Assembly: GCA_036477795.1 (NCBI GenBank)
Contig: JAZGDL010000209.1
Coordinates: 1 to 22,505, forward strand
Reading direction: 5' to 3'
Source of the DNA: JAZGDL01 sp036477795
GTDB taxonomy: Bacteria > Planctomycetota > Phycisphaerae > UBA1845
Length of the DNA stretch: 22,505 nt
Shown: piece after piece, positions 14,911 through 21,004 of the stretch
How the letters are laid out: each line of letters begins with the position of its first letter
Numbering within the stretch: position 1 is the stretch's first letter
Position numbers and translations under genes: made by a program
The notes under the pieces: model-generated
Database searches by the model: none
The model's input: only the letters and a program-made list of their open reading frames with translations
What the model was told of the DNA's origin: nothing

Positions 14911-16020
14911 ATGAACATTCCGCTGGGCCGCCCGGATATCACCCAACACGAGATCGACGCCGTCGTGGCGGTGCTGAAAACGCCGAATCTGGCGCTAGGC
15001 CCCAAGCTGCCGCAATTCGAATCCAGGTTCGCCCAGCGTTGCGGCACCAGTCACGCCGTCGCCGTCGCCAGCGGTACCGCCGCTCTTCACCTGCTGGTCC
15101 GGGCCATGGGCATCGGGCCCGGTGATGAGGTCGTCACCACCCCCTTCTCCTTCGTCGCGTCAGCCAACTGTATTCTCTACGAGAACGCCAAACCCGTATT
15201 CGTCGACGTCGACCCGCACACCTGGAACATCGACGCCACCCGAATCGCATCAGCCGTCACCGATCGCACCCGTGCCATCATCCCCGTCGACGTCTTCGGC
15301 CAGCCCGCCGACTACGAAACTATCCTCGACGTCGCCCGGCGAAAATCCCTCCCGGTCATCGAGGACTCCTGCGAAGCCCTGGGCAGCCGCTACAAGGATC
15401 AGCCGGCCGGTGCGCTGGGTGACGCGGGCGTCTTCGGCTTCTATCCCAACAAGCAGATCACCACCGGCGAGGGCGGCATGATCGTCACCGACGACGAGCA
15501 GCTCGCCGCCCGATGCAGATCCCTGCGCAACCAGGGACGCGACACCGAAAGCGGTTGGCTGGACCATCCCCGCCTGGGTTTCAACTACCGCATCAGCGAC
15601 ATCAACTGCGCCCTGGGCGTCGCCCAGCTTGACCGGCTCGACCAGATCATCGCCGCCCGCACCCGCGTCGCCCACTGGTATCTCGCCGAGCTCGAGGCTG
15701 AACCGCGCATCAGCGTCCAGCGCATTCTCGACGAAACCCGTATCAGTTGGTTTGTTTTCGTGGTCAGGCTATCGGACCAGTACAGCGCAGCCGATCGCGA
15801 CCGAATACTTACAGCCCTGCGCCATCGCGGCATCGGATGCAGCAACTATTTCGTGCCCATCCACCTCCAGCCCTACATGGTCGAATTGTTCGGCTTTGAA
15901 CGGGGCGACTATCCGGTGTGCGAGGCCTTGGCCGACCGCACCATCGCCCTGCCCTTCCATACGGGCCTCACCCGGCAAGACGTTACAACCGTCTGCCGTG
16001 AACTACGCAAGCTCCTGTGA
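14911..16020 (+). CDS. DegT/DnrJ/EryC1/StrS-family PLP-dependent sugar aminotransferase, 369 aa
   Basis: The protein matches the whole family: 'HAVAVASGTAALHLLVRAMGIGPGDEVVTTPFSFVASANCILYENAKPVFVDVDPHTWNID' binds the cofactor phosphate, 'PVIEDSCEALGS' (D152) pairs with the pyridine nitrogen, and the Schiff-base lysine is K181 in GVFGFYPNKQITTGEGGMIVTDD. The end 'GIGCSNYFVPIHLQPYM...ADRTIALPFHTGLT' is also standard. These enzymes transfer an amino group to nucleotide-linked keto sugars for surface polysaccharide or lipopolysaccharide synthesis. No other sugar-pathway gene is adjacent, so the exact sugar is unknown. The length is normal. No ribosome site is visible because the leader is a heptamer array; a second array starts within 11 nt of the stop. 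Confidence 0.93.
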   Translation: MNIPLGRPDITQHEIDAVVAVLKTPNLALGPKLPQFESRFAQRCGTSHAVAVASGTAALHLLVRAMGIGPGDEVVTTPFSFVASANCILYENAKPVFVDVDPHTWNIDATRIASAVTDRTRAIIPVDVFGQPADYETILDVARRKSLPVIEDSCEALGSRYKDQPAGALGDAGVFGFYPNKQITTGEGGMIVTDDEQLAARCRSLRNQGRDTESGWLDHPRLGFNYRISDINCALGVAQLDRLDQIIAARTRVAHWYLAELEAEPRISVQRILDETRISWFVFVVRLSDQYSAADRDRILTALRHRGIGCSNYFVPIHLQPYMVELFGFERGDYPVCEALADRTIALPFHTGLTRQDVTTVCRELRKLL

Positions 16021-16030
16021 CATCTGGGGA

Positions 16031-16113
16031 TTGCGGATTGCGGATTGCGGATTGCGAATTGTGGATTGCGGATTGGGGATTGACGATTGGGGATTCCGCA
16101 ATCCGCACCGCGG
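16031..16113. repeat. Degenerate heptamer array (unit TTGCGGA), nine units plus inverted end
   Basis: In-phase units are TTGCGGA x3, TTGCGAA, TTGTGGA, TTGCGGA, TTGGGGA, TTGACGA, TTGGGGA (16031-16093), followed by the inverted units TTCCGCA and ATCCGCA and the tail CCGCGG. The final 19 bp (16095-16113) recur exactly at 16250-16268. The array lies directly behind the aminotransferase stop. Confidence 0.92.
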
Positions 16114-16116
16114 CCC

Positions 16117-16144
16117 TTCCCACAAGGACCATCGCGAGTATAAT
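16117..16144 (+). promoter_or_regulatory. Promoter of the PDZ gene, -10 close to the ATG
   Basis: A perfect TATAAT (16139-16144) is preceded by TTCCCA (16117-16122) at 16 nt. Only 6 nt separate the -10 from ATG 16151, so transcription should begin at or next to the start codon, giving a leaderless message. Confidence 0.5.
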
Positions 16145-16150
16145 AAAGGC

Positions 16151-17053
16151 ATGCCGCGAAGAGAGGAACGTGGGAACGAAGGGGATGGCGGATTGACGAT
16201 TGCGGATTGGCGATTGGGGAATCCGCAATTCGCAATTCGCAATTCGCAATCCGCAATCCGCACCGCGGTCTTCGGGCTCCTGATCGTGACCGCAGCCGTT
16301 GCGCCCGCCGTTGCTCAAGTCAGCGCCAGTGAGATTGAAGGCCTCATCGATCAGCTCAGCAGCGCCGACTACGTGACGCGCGAATCGGCTGACAAAGCCT
16401 TGCGGGCCGTCGGAACCCCCGCCGTCGAGCCGCTGGCGCGAAGTTTCAAAGACACCGACGACTACGAGACGCGTGTGCGCATCCAACGCATCTCCGAGCA
16501 CATCTACTTCTGGGACCGGGTCCTGGGCAGGAACGGCTTCCTGGGCATCAGCCACCTCAACTGGCGAAGAAGCACATACTACAACCCCCAGGACCACCGC
16601 ATCGAGCCCGATAAAGCCGCCTTTGTCATCAGGCAGGTCATTGACGATACCTCAGCCTTTCGCGCCGGCTTGCGGGCCGGCGACGTCATCGTAGCCATCG
16701 ACGGCAACACCCTGCCGGCAGACGCCAACACCACCGCCTTCGCCGACCAGATCCGCTACAAGCTGCCCGGCACCGAAATGGTCTTTGAATTCTGGCGAGG
16801 CAACGAGTTCATCGAGCAGAAGATCACCATCGGCCACCGGCCCGCCGCCTACTACCTCCGAGGCAGCGCCCCTGCCGATCTCAAGAAGCAGTACGAAGAC
16901 GCCGTCAAGGAGTTTCCGGCATGGTGGTCTCCACGCTTCGGAGCCTGGAGCTTGCGCGTCTCCGCCGGCTACCAGCCCGACCATCCCCAATACCTGCCCC
17001 TCCCGCAGCGGGAGGGCGAGCCTCCTGGCGAGCCCTACGAAAAAAAGAAGTAG
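16151..17053 (+). CDS. Secreted PDZ-domain protein with repeat-encoded N- and C-termini, 300 aa
   Basis: The core is a HEAT-like helical region (about 57-115: IDQLSSADYVTRESADKALRAVGTPAVEPLARSF) followed by a PDZ domain (about 125-228, with 'GFLGISHLNWRR' and the ligand-groove sequence 'AFRAGLRAGDVIVAIDGNTL'). No protease domain is present, so it probably binds or scaffolds other exported proteins. A signal peptide core TAVFGLLIVTAAVAPAVAQ lies at 38-56. The first 37 residues before it (IADWRLGNPQFAIRNSQSAIR) are translated heptamer repeat, and the tail (LPLPQREGEPPGEPYEKKK) is translated from a second dispersed palindrome. The start ATG 16151 is the only ATG before the signal core, and the frame is open further upstream only through repeat. 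The original start has probably been overwritten. Confidence 0.75.
   Translation: MPRREERGNEGDGGLTIADWRLGNPQFAIRNSQSAIRTAVFGLLIVTAAVAPAVAQVSASEIEGLIDQLSSADYVTRESADKALRAVGTPAVEPLARSFKDTDDYETRVRIQRISEHIYFWDRVLGRNGFLGISHLNWRRSTYYNPQDHRIEPDKAAFVIRQVIDDTSAFRAGLRAGDVIVAIDGNTLPADANTTAFADQIRYKLPGTEMVFEFWRGNEFIEQKITIGHRPAAYYLRGSAPADLKKQYEDAVKEFPAWWSPRFGAWSLRVSAGYQPDHPQYLPLPQREGEPPGEPYEKKK
16187..16268. repeat. Heptamer array inside the PDZ gene (units TGCGGAT / TTCGCAA)
   Basis: Four forward units (GGCGGAT, TGACGAT, TGCGGAT, TGGCGAT) and TGGGGAA are followed by six inverted units (TCCGCAA, TTCGCAA x3, TCCGCAA, TCCGCAC) and CGCGG. The halves mirror each other. It is in frame with the PDZ protein and encodes residues about 13-40. 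Confidence 0.9.
16998..17035. repeat. Palindrome plus direct repeat at the 3' end of the PDZ gene
   Basis: CCCTCCCGC (16998-17006) and GCGGGAGGG (17008-17016) are perfect 9-bp arms, followed by two direct copies of GGCGAGCC (17015-17022, 17028-17035). It is translated as PLPQREGEPPGEP. It could also work as part of the transcript end, but no T-run follows. Confidence 0.8.
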
Positions 17054-17158
17054 CGTCCCCCAGCTTGATGTTCCGTCGTTCATGAATCGTGAGCGCTCGA
17101 CCAAGCACATCTTGATGGGGTTGCCTCCGGCGTGGGATGATGGCGTGGGAGGTGCGGT

Positions 17159-17338
17159 ATGTCTGATCGAGCGAAACACTGGCAGCTGTTGGTGTCGGCG
17201 CGGGAGAAGAGCGGACTGAGTCAGGCGGAGTTCTATGCGGCCATGCTTCAGCGCGTCTCACGAGATTTGCCGGGGTCTTACGTGACTCACCCGCCCCGCC
17301 CCGAAGGCGCTGACGCTTCCACGAAACCCCATGGGTGA
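17159..17338 (+). pseudogene. IS66-type TnpA-like N-terminal fragment
   Basis: ATG 17159 opens a 59-codon frame beginning MSDRAKHWQLLVSAREKSGLSQAEF, which is the typical start of the IS66 accessory protein TnpA (H-W-x2-L-V-x-A-x2-x-S-G-L-S-Q-x-x-F). After residue 25 the family pattern is lost, and the rest (YAAMLQRVSRDLPG...) does not resemble it. TnpB and the transposase are absent, so this is a remnant of an insertion sequence. It also explains the disordered 17054-17568 region, in which I can assign no intact gene. Confidence 0.6.
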
Positions 17339-17460
17339 CTCGATTCACTTGGCTGTGGCTTCCTACTATCGCATGAACTGCCTTTGTCCCGTGGGGGCGA
17401 TCACTATGGCAAGGTTTTCGTTTGAAGGGAGCTATAGGCTCAAGGAAGCTACCAGCAGCA

Positions 17461-17484
17461 GTAGCGTCCGCTGTGCGGACTACT
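17461..17484. repeat. GTCCGC palindrome, copy 2
   Basis: GTCCGC-TGT-GCGGAC is a perfect 6-bp stem extended by CAGTAG/CTACTG after a 2-nt bulge. It matches the reverse complement of 9320-9343 with three changes in 24 nt. GGACTACTGCCA (17477-17488) also recurs at 9347-9358 on the same strand. Confidence 0.8.
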
Positions 17485-17529
17485 GCCAGCGAATAGACAG
17501 AATGATCCGCAGAGGGAACCGTACGAAAC

Positions 17530-17559
17530 TTGTGTTCCGCGGTGCGGGGTGATTATAAT
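17530..17559 (+). promoter_or_regulatory. Promoter of the DUF4258/DUF2283 pair
   Basis: A perfect TATAAT (17554-17559) is preceded by TTGTGT (17530-17535) at 18 nt. The -10 ends 9 nt before ATG 17569, leaving a leader of a few bases at most. Confidence 0.5.
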
Positions 17560-17568
17560 GGCGAAACG

Positions 17569-17841
17569 ATGAAGCCGGTTCGATGGACGCGACACGCTTT
17601 GCAGAACCTGACGGACCGCGAAATCGATCGTTCGGCTGCGGAGGCGACGCTGGATGAGCCGGAGTTTGCGGTTCCCGATCCGCCGGGTCGGCAGATTCTC
17701 ATGCGACGGTATTCTGACCGGGTTCTTCGGCAGAACATGCTGTTGCGGATGATCGTCGAGGAAACAGCGAGTGAAACGGTCGTCGTGACGGTTTACAAGA
17801 CGTCTCAGATTGGCCGATACCTGGAGGGACTTACCCCATGA
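17569..17841 (+). CDS. DUF4258-domain protein, putative toxin-like partner, 90 aa
   Basis: The pattern MKPVRWTRHALQNLTDREIDRSAAEATLDEPEFAVPD...GRQILMRR...VVVTVYKTSQIGRY matches DUF4258: an early R-H-A, an R-x-I-x3-x3-A-x2-T-L turn, and a late 'VVVTVYKTS' strand. The fold is thought to be close to the RelE/ParE-like toxin group, but activity has not been shown for this family in general. ATG 17569 follows a TATAAT by 9 nt; the longer frame from 17530 would run through that promoter and is rejected. Its stop overlaps the next start by 4 bp (ATGA), a tight two-gene unit. The location beside an IS66 remnant suits an acquired module. Confidence 0.8.
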   Translation: MKPVRWTRHALQNLTDREIDRSAAEATLDEPEFAVPDPPGRQILMRRYSDRVLRQNMLLRMIVEETASETVVVTVYKTSQIGRYLEGLTP

Positions 17842-18035
17842 AGGTTACATACGATCCGGAAACCGACACCCTGACGATCTATCTGCGTAACGAGGGTATC
17901 AAGGAGAGCGACGAGGTCCGCCCGGGCGTGATTGTCGATTACGGCTACGATGGCGGCATCGTGCGTTTTGAAGTGTTGAGAGCGTCCACGGTCGTTGAGA
18001 AGGCCAATGAGATGCAATTCGCCGTGGGTCCATGA
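17838..18035 (+). CDS. DUF2283-domain protein, putative antitoxin-like partner, 65 aa
   Basis: MKVTYDPETDTLTIYLRNEGIKESDEVRPGVIVDYGYDGGIVRFEVLRAS is a textbook DUF2283 sequence: Y-D-x-E-x-D-x-L-x-I-Y-L and the 'DYGYDGGIVRFEVLRAS' block. Length and start are normal. DUF2283 genes are often found directly after DUF4258 genes and are treated as probable toxin-antitoxin partners, the small acidic one being the antitoxin; that role is inferred from pairing only. The start is coupled to the previous stop by an ATGA overlap. A large hairpin starts right after its stop. Confidence 0.88.
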   Translation: MKVTYDPETDTLTIYLRNEGIKESDEVRPGVIVDYGYDGGIVRFEVLRASTVVEKANEMQFAVGP

Positions 18036-18121
18036 GTGCCGGCGACGCTTGGTATCGCTGCTCCTGGTGACGCCGGCACACGCACAACCAACGGGGACCT
18101 GAAAGCCCGGGCTTGAGGTCC
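18036..18121. terminator. Two successive hairpins after the DUF2283 gene
   Basis: GTGCCGGCG (18036-18044) and CGCCGGCAC (18071-18079) are perfect 9-bp arms around a 26-nt loop. GGACCT (18095-18100), AAGCCCGGGCTT (18103-18114) and AGGTCC (18116-18121) then form a nested palindrome. No T-run follows either, so they may end transcription weakly or be repeat elements. The rest of the gap (18122-18498) has no gene I can support. Confidence 0.45.
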
Positions 18122-18191
18122 TATCCCAGTAGGTCGTCTCGATTGCGGGTGGCACGGTCCAGCAGTAGCTTGGCCAGCTTTGGCGGCGAAG

Positions 18192-18200
18192 TTATCCACA
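18192..18200 (+). promoter_or_regulatory. DnaA-box match TTATCCACA
   Basis: A perfect match to TTATNCACA lies in the gene-free gap before lptB. A near match, TTATCAACA, is at 18447-18455 in the same orientation. One perfect match in a window of this size is close to chance expectation, so the evidence is weak. Confidence 0.25.
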
Positions 18201-18498
18201 GTTCTTGCGTTCTTCAGGCCCTGCGGCCTCGACGAGCGCGTAAAATGACGCGTATCGGAGTTTCGCGACTAGCGGTTTACTCTTATAGTGTGGCTTGCTA
18301 GGGAGTGATAGCGTCGTAACACGTTGCGAATCCACTATTTATGGGGCCGCAGGAGTGAAACTCATTACAATCGGGTTTAAGCCGGAGTTGTCGGTGCCAT
18401 GGTGGTGTCGCTAGCTTCCGTGGGCCGCGTCGTCGCCGAAGGCGAGTTATCAACAGGTCGTCCACCAGCCCGCAAAGGCACTGGGTAGCGTGTATTCC

Positions 18499-19266
18499 AT
18501 GGCCAATTCGCCTCTTCTTGAAGTCAAGAGCCTTGTGAAATGCTACAACGGCCGGCGGGTTCTCGATGACGTGAGCTTCGCCGTGCAGCGCGGTGAAATC
18601 GTCGGGCTCTTGGGGCGCAACGGTGCCGGCAAAACCACCAGCTTCCGCAGCACCGTCGGAATGATCGACCACGAGGGCGGACAGATACTATTCGACGGCG
18701 CTGACGTCACCCGACTGCCCATGTTCAAGCGGGCCCAGTTGGGTATGGGCTACCTGTCTCAGGAACCCAGCGTGTTCCAACGGCTGACGGTCCGGCAAAA
18801 CCTGCTGGCGATTCTGGAGAATCTTCGAGGCCTCACCCGGGCGCAGCGTAACGAAACCGCGGATCATCTTATCGATCAGTTTGGGTTGGCCAAACAGGCC
18901 GATCAGATAACCCGGACATTGTCGGGCGGGGAGCGGCGGAAGCTGGAAATTGCACGGGCCCTGATCACCAACCCCAAGCTGATTCTCCTCGATGAGCCGT
19001 TCAGCGGTGTGGATCCGATCGCGGTGCAGGAGTTGCAGCGGGAGATCCTGCGGCTTCGCCGGGAACGGGGCATCGCCGTGCTGCTGACCGATCACAACGT
19101 GCGCGAGACGCTGGCGGTCACCGACCGCAGCTACATCCTGGTCGAGGGCAGCATCCTCGCATCGGGCACGCCGCAGGCACTGATCCAAAACGAGTTGGTT
19201 CGATCGGAATACCTGGGCAATACCTTCCGCGGTGACGAGTTCGACCAAGCGGTACGGTCAGGATAG
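18499..19266 (+). CDS. lptB: LPS export ABC transporter ATP-binding protein LptB, 255 aa
   Basis: This cytoplasmic ATPase drives LptFG to extract lipopolysaccharide for transport to the outer membrane. Walker A is GRNGAGKTT (39-47), the Q-loop glutamine is Q88 (YLSQEPSVFQRLTV), the signature is LSGGE (141-145), Walker B is LILLDEP (161-167) and the H-loop is TDHN (198-201). The LptB-specific features 'DEPFSGVDPIAV', 'LTDHNVRETLAVTDRSYI' and 'GYLSQEPSVF' are all present, which separates it from branched-chain amino acid LivF/LivG. The length is slightly above the usual 241, from a longer C-terminal tail. ATG 18499 is preferred to an in-frame GTG at 18490. LptA/LptC are not adjacent. It overlaps the next, convergent gene by 9 bp at the 3' ends. 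Confidence 0.93.
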   Translation: MANSPLLEVKSLVKCYNGRRVLDDVSFAVQRGEIVGLLGRNGAGKTTSFRSTVGMIDHEGGQILFDGADVTRLPMFKRAQLGMGYLSQEPSVFQRLTVRQNLLAILENLRGLTRAQRNETADHLIDQFGLAKQADQITRTLSGGERRKLEIARALITNPKLILLDEPFSGVDPIAVQELQREILRLRRERGIAVLLTDHNVRETLAVTDRSYILVEGSILASGTPQALIQNELVRSEYLGNTFRGDEFDQAVRSG

Positions 19267-19926
19267 GGATGAGGCGGTGAGGGCGCATGCGGCGACGAAC
19301 AAGGCCAGGGCGATCCATCCAAGCACGCGGCGTGCCGGGTAACCGACCCACACGAAGGCGCCGTCGATCACATCCATGGCGTACAGGGCGGCGTCTACCG
19401 TGCGTGTGAACGCCGCACGGAGCTTGAGCAAGCATACCACTGAGATGGTTTCCTTCTGCCGGATGGGAGACGCGTCCTGGTGGTGATCTGTAGGCTGCCC
19501 GCTTTGCGCCGCGGCCGTTTCTGCCGGCATGGGCCCGTCGGCGGGCTGGCTTGGGGACTTATGCCCGGCGGCGGCGCCTTGGGTGGGCGGTGGGACGCCG
19601 GCATCGGGTTGGTCACCCTCGACCGAGGGCTTGGAGTGCGGATATTGTGCCGTGCGAACTGGTCGGCCCTGGTCCTCGCCCACCTCTTTGAGCGCCGCTT
19701 CGACTTCATCGAGCTGGGCAAATACGTCGGGGGGGGCTGAAGCTTCCTCGAACGGTTGAAGGTCGGAGGCTGCACCGAGCGGTGCTTCCACGGCGCCGAG
19801 TTGCTCTTCAATCTCGTTGGTCAGGTCTGAGGCTTCGTTGATGATTCGCTCGACTTCAGCCTCGTCGATGGGATTCAGGCTGGCGTCCGGCAAGGGGTCA
19901 GGGGGGTTGGGGGTCGCTTCAGACAT
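19258..19926 (-). CDS. Tail-anchored acidic/proline-rich protein of unknown function, 222 aa
   Basis: I do not recognise this family. The N-terminal half is acidic and helical (EVERIINEASDLTNEIEEQLGAVE; FAQLDEVEAALKEVGED), the middle is a Pro/Ala/Gln-rich disordered linker (about 85-145), and the C-terminus is one membrane segment, RVLGWIALALFVAACALTASSLS, at the very end. This suggests a cytoplasmic domain anchored by its tail, or a regulator or spacer protein. ATG 19926 (MSEATPNPPDP) with AAGG 8 nt upstream is chosen; the frame runs further, but into a REP-like palindrome. It converges on lptB, with overlapping ends, so simultaneous transcription would collide. Confidence 0.65.
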   Translation of the reverse strand: MSEATPNPPDPLPDASLNPIDEAEVERIINEASDLTNEIEEQLGAVEAPLGAASDLQPFEEASAPPDVFAQLDEVEAALKEVGEDQGRPVRTAQYPHSKPSVEGDQPDAGVPPPTQGAAAGHKSPSQPADGPMPAETAAAQSGQPTDHHQDASPIRQKETISVVCLLKLRAAFTRTVDAALYAMDVIDGAFVWVGYPARRVLGWIALALFVAACALTASSLS

Positions 19927-19994
19927 GGTGTACCTTGGCGAATGGTTCGGTCCTGTCAGGGCATGTCGATTCAGTCGCCCGTGGGGCTCCCCAA

Positions 19995-20059
19995 TGTAGC
20001 GCCACCTCTTGTGGGGGGCGCACCCGCGGCCTGCGCCACCCACCAGAGGTGGCGCTACA
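19995..20059. repeat. REP/BIME-like pair: two inverted copies of a 28-bp palindromic unit
   Basis: The left arm 19995-20022 starts TGTAGCGCCACCTCTTGTGG, and the right arm 20032-20059 is its reverse complement with two changes, around a 9-nt spacer. The right unit is also a hairpin by itself (GCGCCACC / GGTGGCGC), while the left is only partly so (GCGCC / GGCGC). It lies between the divergent tail-anchored gene and rsmE. Confidence 0.92.
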
Positions 20060-20127
20060 GCATAGATCGACAGACCCATCATCGGAGGTCTCTTCCCGGA
20101 TCTTCAGCCATCATGAGGGGCTCGCCG

Positions 20128-20155
20128 TTGTGGGGGACTCTGGTGTGCTGATAAT
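20128..20155 (+). promoter_or_regulatory. Promoter of rsmE, -10 close to the ATG
   Basis: TTGTGG (20128-20133), a 16-nt spacer and GATAAT (20150-20155) form a plausible promoter. GGGGGC is all that lies between the -10 and ATG 20162, so a leaderless message would be expected. Confidence 0.45.
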
Positions 20156-20161
20156 GGGGGC

Positions 20162-20893
20162 ATGTCCGACCTGCGTCTCTTTCATCGTCGACTGGCTCCG
20201 GGGCGCGTTGTGCTCTCGCCCGAGGAATCGCACCATGCCGGCTCGGTGTTGAGGTGCCGGGTGGGGGACCCGGTGTGGCTGTTCGACGGCGAAGGCGCCG
20301 AAGCGGTCGGCAGGGTGGCGGACATCCGCCGACAGGCGGTGACCATTGACGTCGGCGAAGTTCGCGAGCCGCCGGTAAGCAACGGGGTGCGCCTGACGCT
20401 GGCGGTGGCCATGCCTCGAAAACAGAGGCAGGGGTTCCTGTTTGAGAAGTGCACGGAGCTGGGCGTGTGGGCGATCTGGCCGACGGTCTGTGCCCGGAGT
20501 GTGGTCAAGCCGGCGCCGGACCGATTGTCCAGATGGCGCCGGACTACCGTTGAGGCGGCTAAGCAGTGTCGTCGGTGCCGGCTGCCCAGGGTGGAGGCGG
20601 TGATGCAGTTCGCCGAGACGGTGGAGCGAGCCGGAGAGTTCGATGCATGCGTGGTGACGGATGCCGACCCCGCATCCCGGCCTTTGTTGGAAGTCCTGGC
20701 GGCGTGCAAAGCACAATTCGAGAACGCAGGAGGGTGGTCGCTTCTGGTGTGGATCGGGCCTGAGGGGGGCTTGACCGCTGAGGAGGTGGAGTCGGCGGTT
20801 GGGCTCGGGGCGAACAGGGCCGGCCTTGGTGATTCGGTGTTGCGGGTGGAGACGGCGGCGGTGGCGGTGGCGGCGTTGGTGGGGCTGGGCTGA
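20162..20893 (+). CDS. rsmE: 16S rRNA (uracil-1498-N3)-methyltransferase RsmE, 243 aa
   Basis: RsmE methylates U1498 of 16S rRNA, using S-adenosylmethionine, in the 30S subunit. It is a SPOUT-fold enzyme with an N-terminal PUA-like domain (LFHRRLAPGRVVLSPEESHHAGSVLRCRVGDPVWLFDGEG, 6-45) and a knotted catalytic domain. Signatures in order are 'MPRKQRQGFLFEKCTELGV' (84-102), 'EAAKQCRRC' (131-139), WIGPEGGLTAEE (197-208) and LGDSVLRVETAAVA (222-235), the last two forming the SAM pocket. The length is normal. It has no ribosome site, but a -10 lies directly before the ATG. It is a single gene, bracketed by REP-like palindromes on both sides. Confidence 0.95.
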   Translation: MSDLRLFHRRLAPGRVVLSPEESHHAGSVLRCRVGDPVWLFDGEGAEAVGRVADIRRQAVTIDVGEVREPPVSNGVRLTLAVAMPRKQRQGFLFEKCTELGVWAIWPTVCARSVVKPAPDRLSRWRRTTVEAAKQCRRCRLPRVEAVMQFAETVERAGEFDACVVTDADPASRPLLEVLAACKAQFENAGGWSLLVWIGPEGGLTAEEVESAVGLGANRAGLGDSVLRVETAAVAVAALVGLG

Positions 20894-20901
20894 CGTGACG
20901 G

Positions 20902-20928
20902 GCGCCACCCACAAGGGGTGGCGCTACA
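20902..20928. repeat. Single REP-like palindrome copy after rsmE
   Basis: GCGCCACCC-ACAAG-GGGTGGCGC (20902-20924) is a perfect 9-bp hairpin with the tail TACA. Its reverse complement matches 19996-20021 with only a few changes, in the same family orientation as the right arm there. Starting 8 nt after the rsmE stop, it may also end that transcript. Confidence 0.88.
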
Positions 20929-21004
20929 GCGGTTGTCCTCCGCTAAACACATTCTGGATTGCTATCCGTGGGCTTGGGGTTATGGGTGCTGGCGTCGTGG
21001 GCGG

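Noticed and set aside
15629..16150. Long upstream extension of the PDZ protein
   Set aside because: It overlaps the certain aminotransferase gene out of frame and then reads heptamer repeat.
7003..16268. Heptamer arrays as CRISPR arrays
   Set aside because: Units are 7 bp, contiguous and degenerate, with no unique spacers and no cas genes nearby.
17331..17552. 73-codon plus-strand frame after the IS66 fragment
   Set aside because: It runs through the GTCCGC palindrome and the promoter of the next gene, with no recognisable motif.
18122..18498. Gap before lptB as a replication origin
   Set aside because: One perfect and one near DnaA box, no AT-rich unwinding region, and no dnaA, dnaN or gidA gene nearby.
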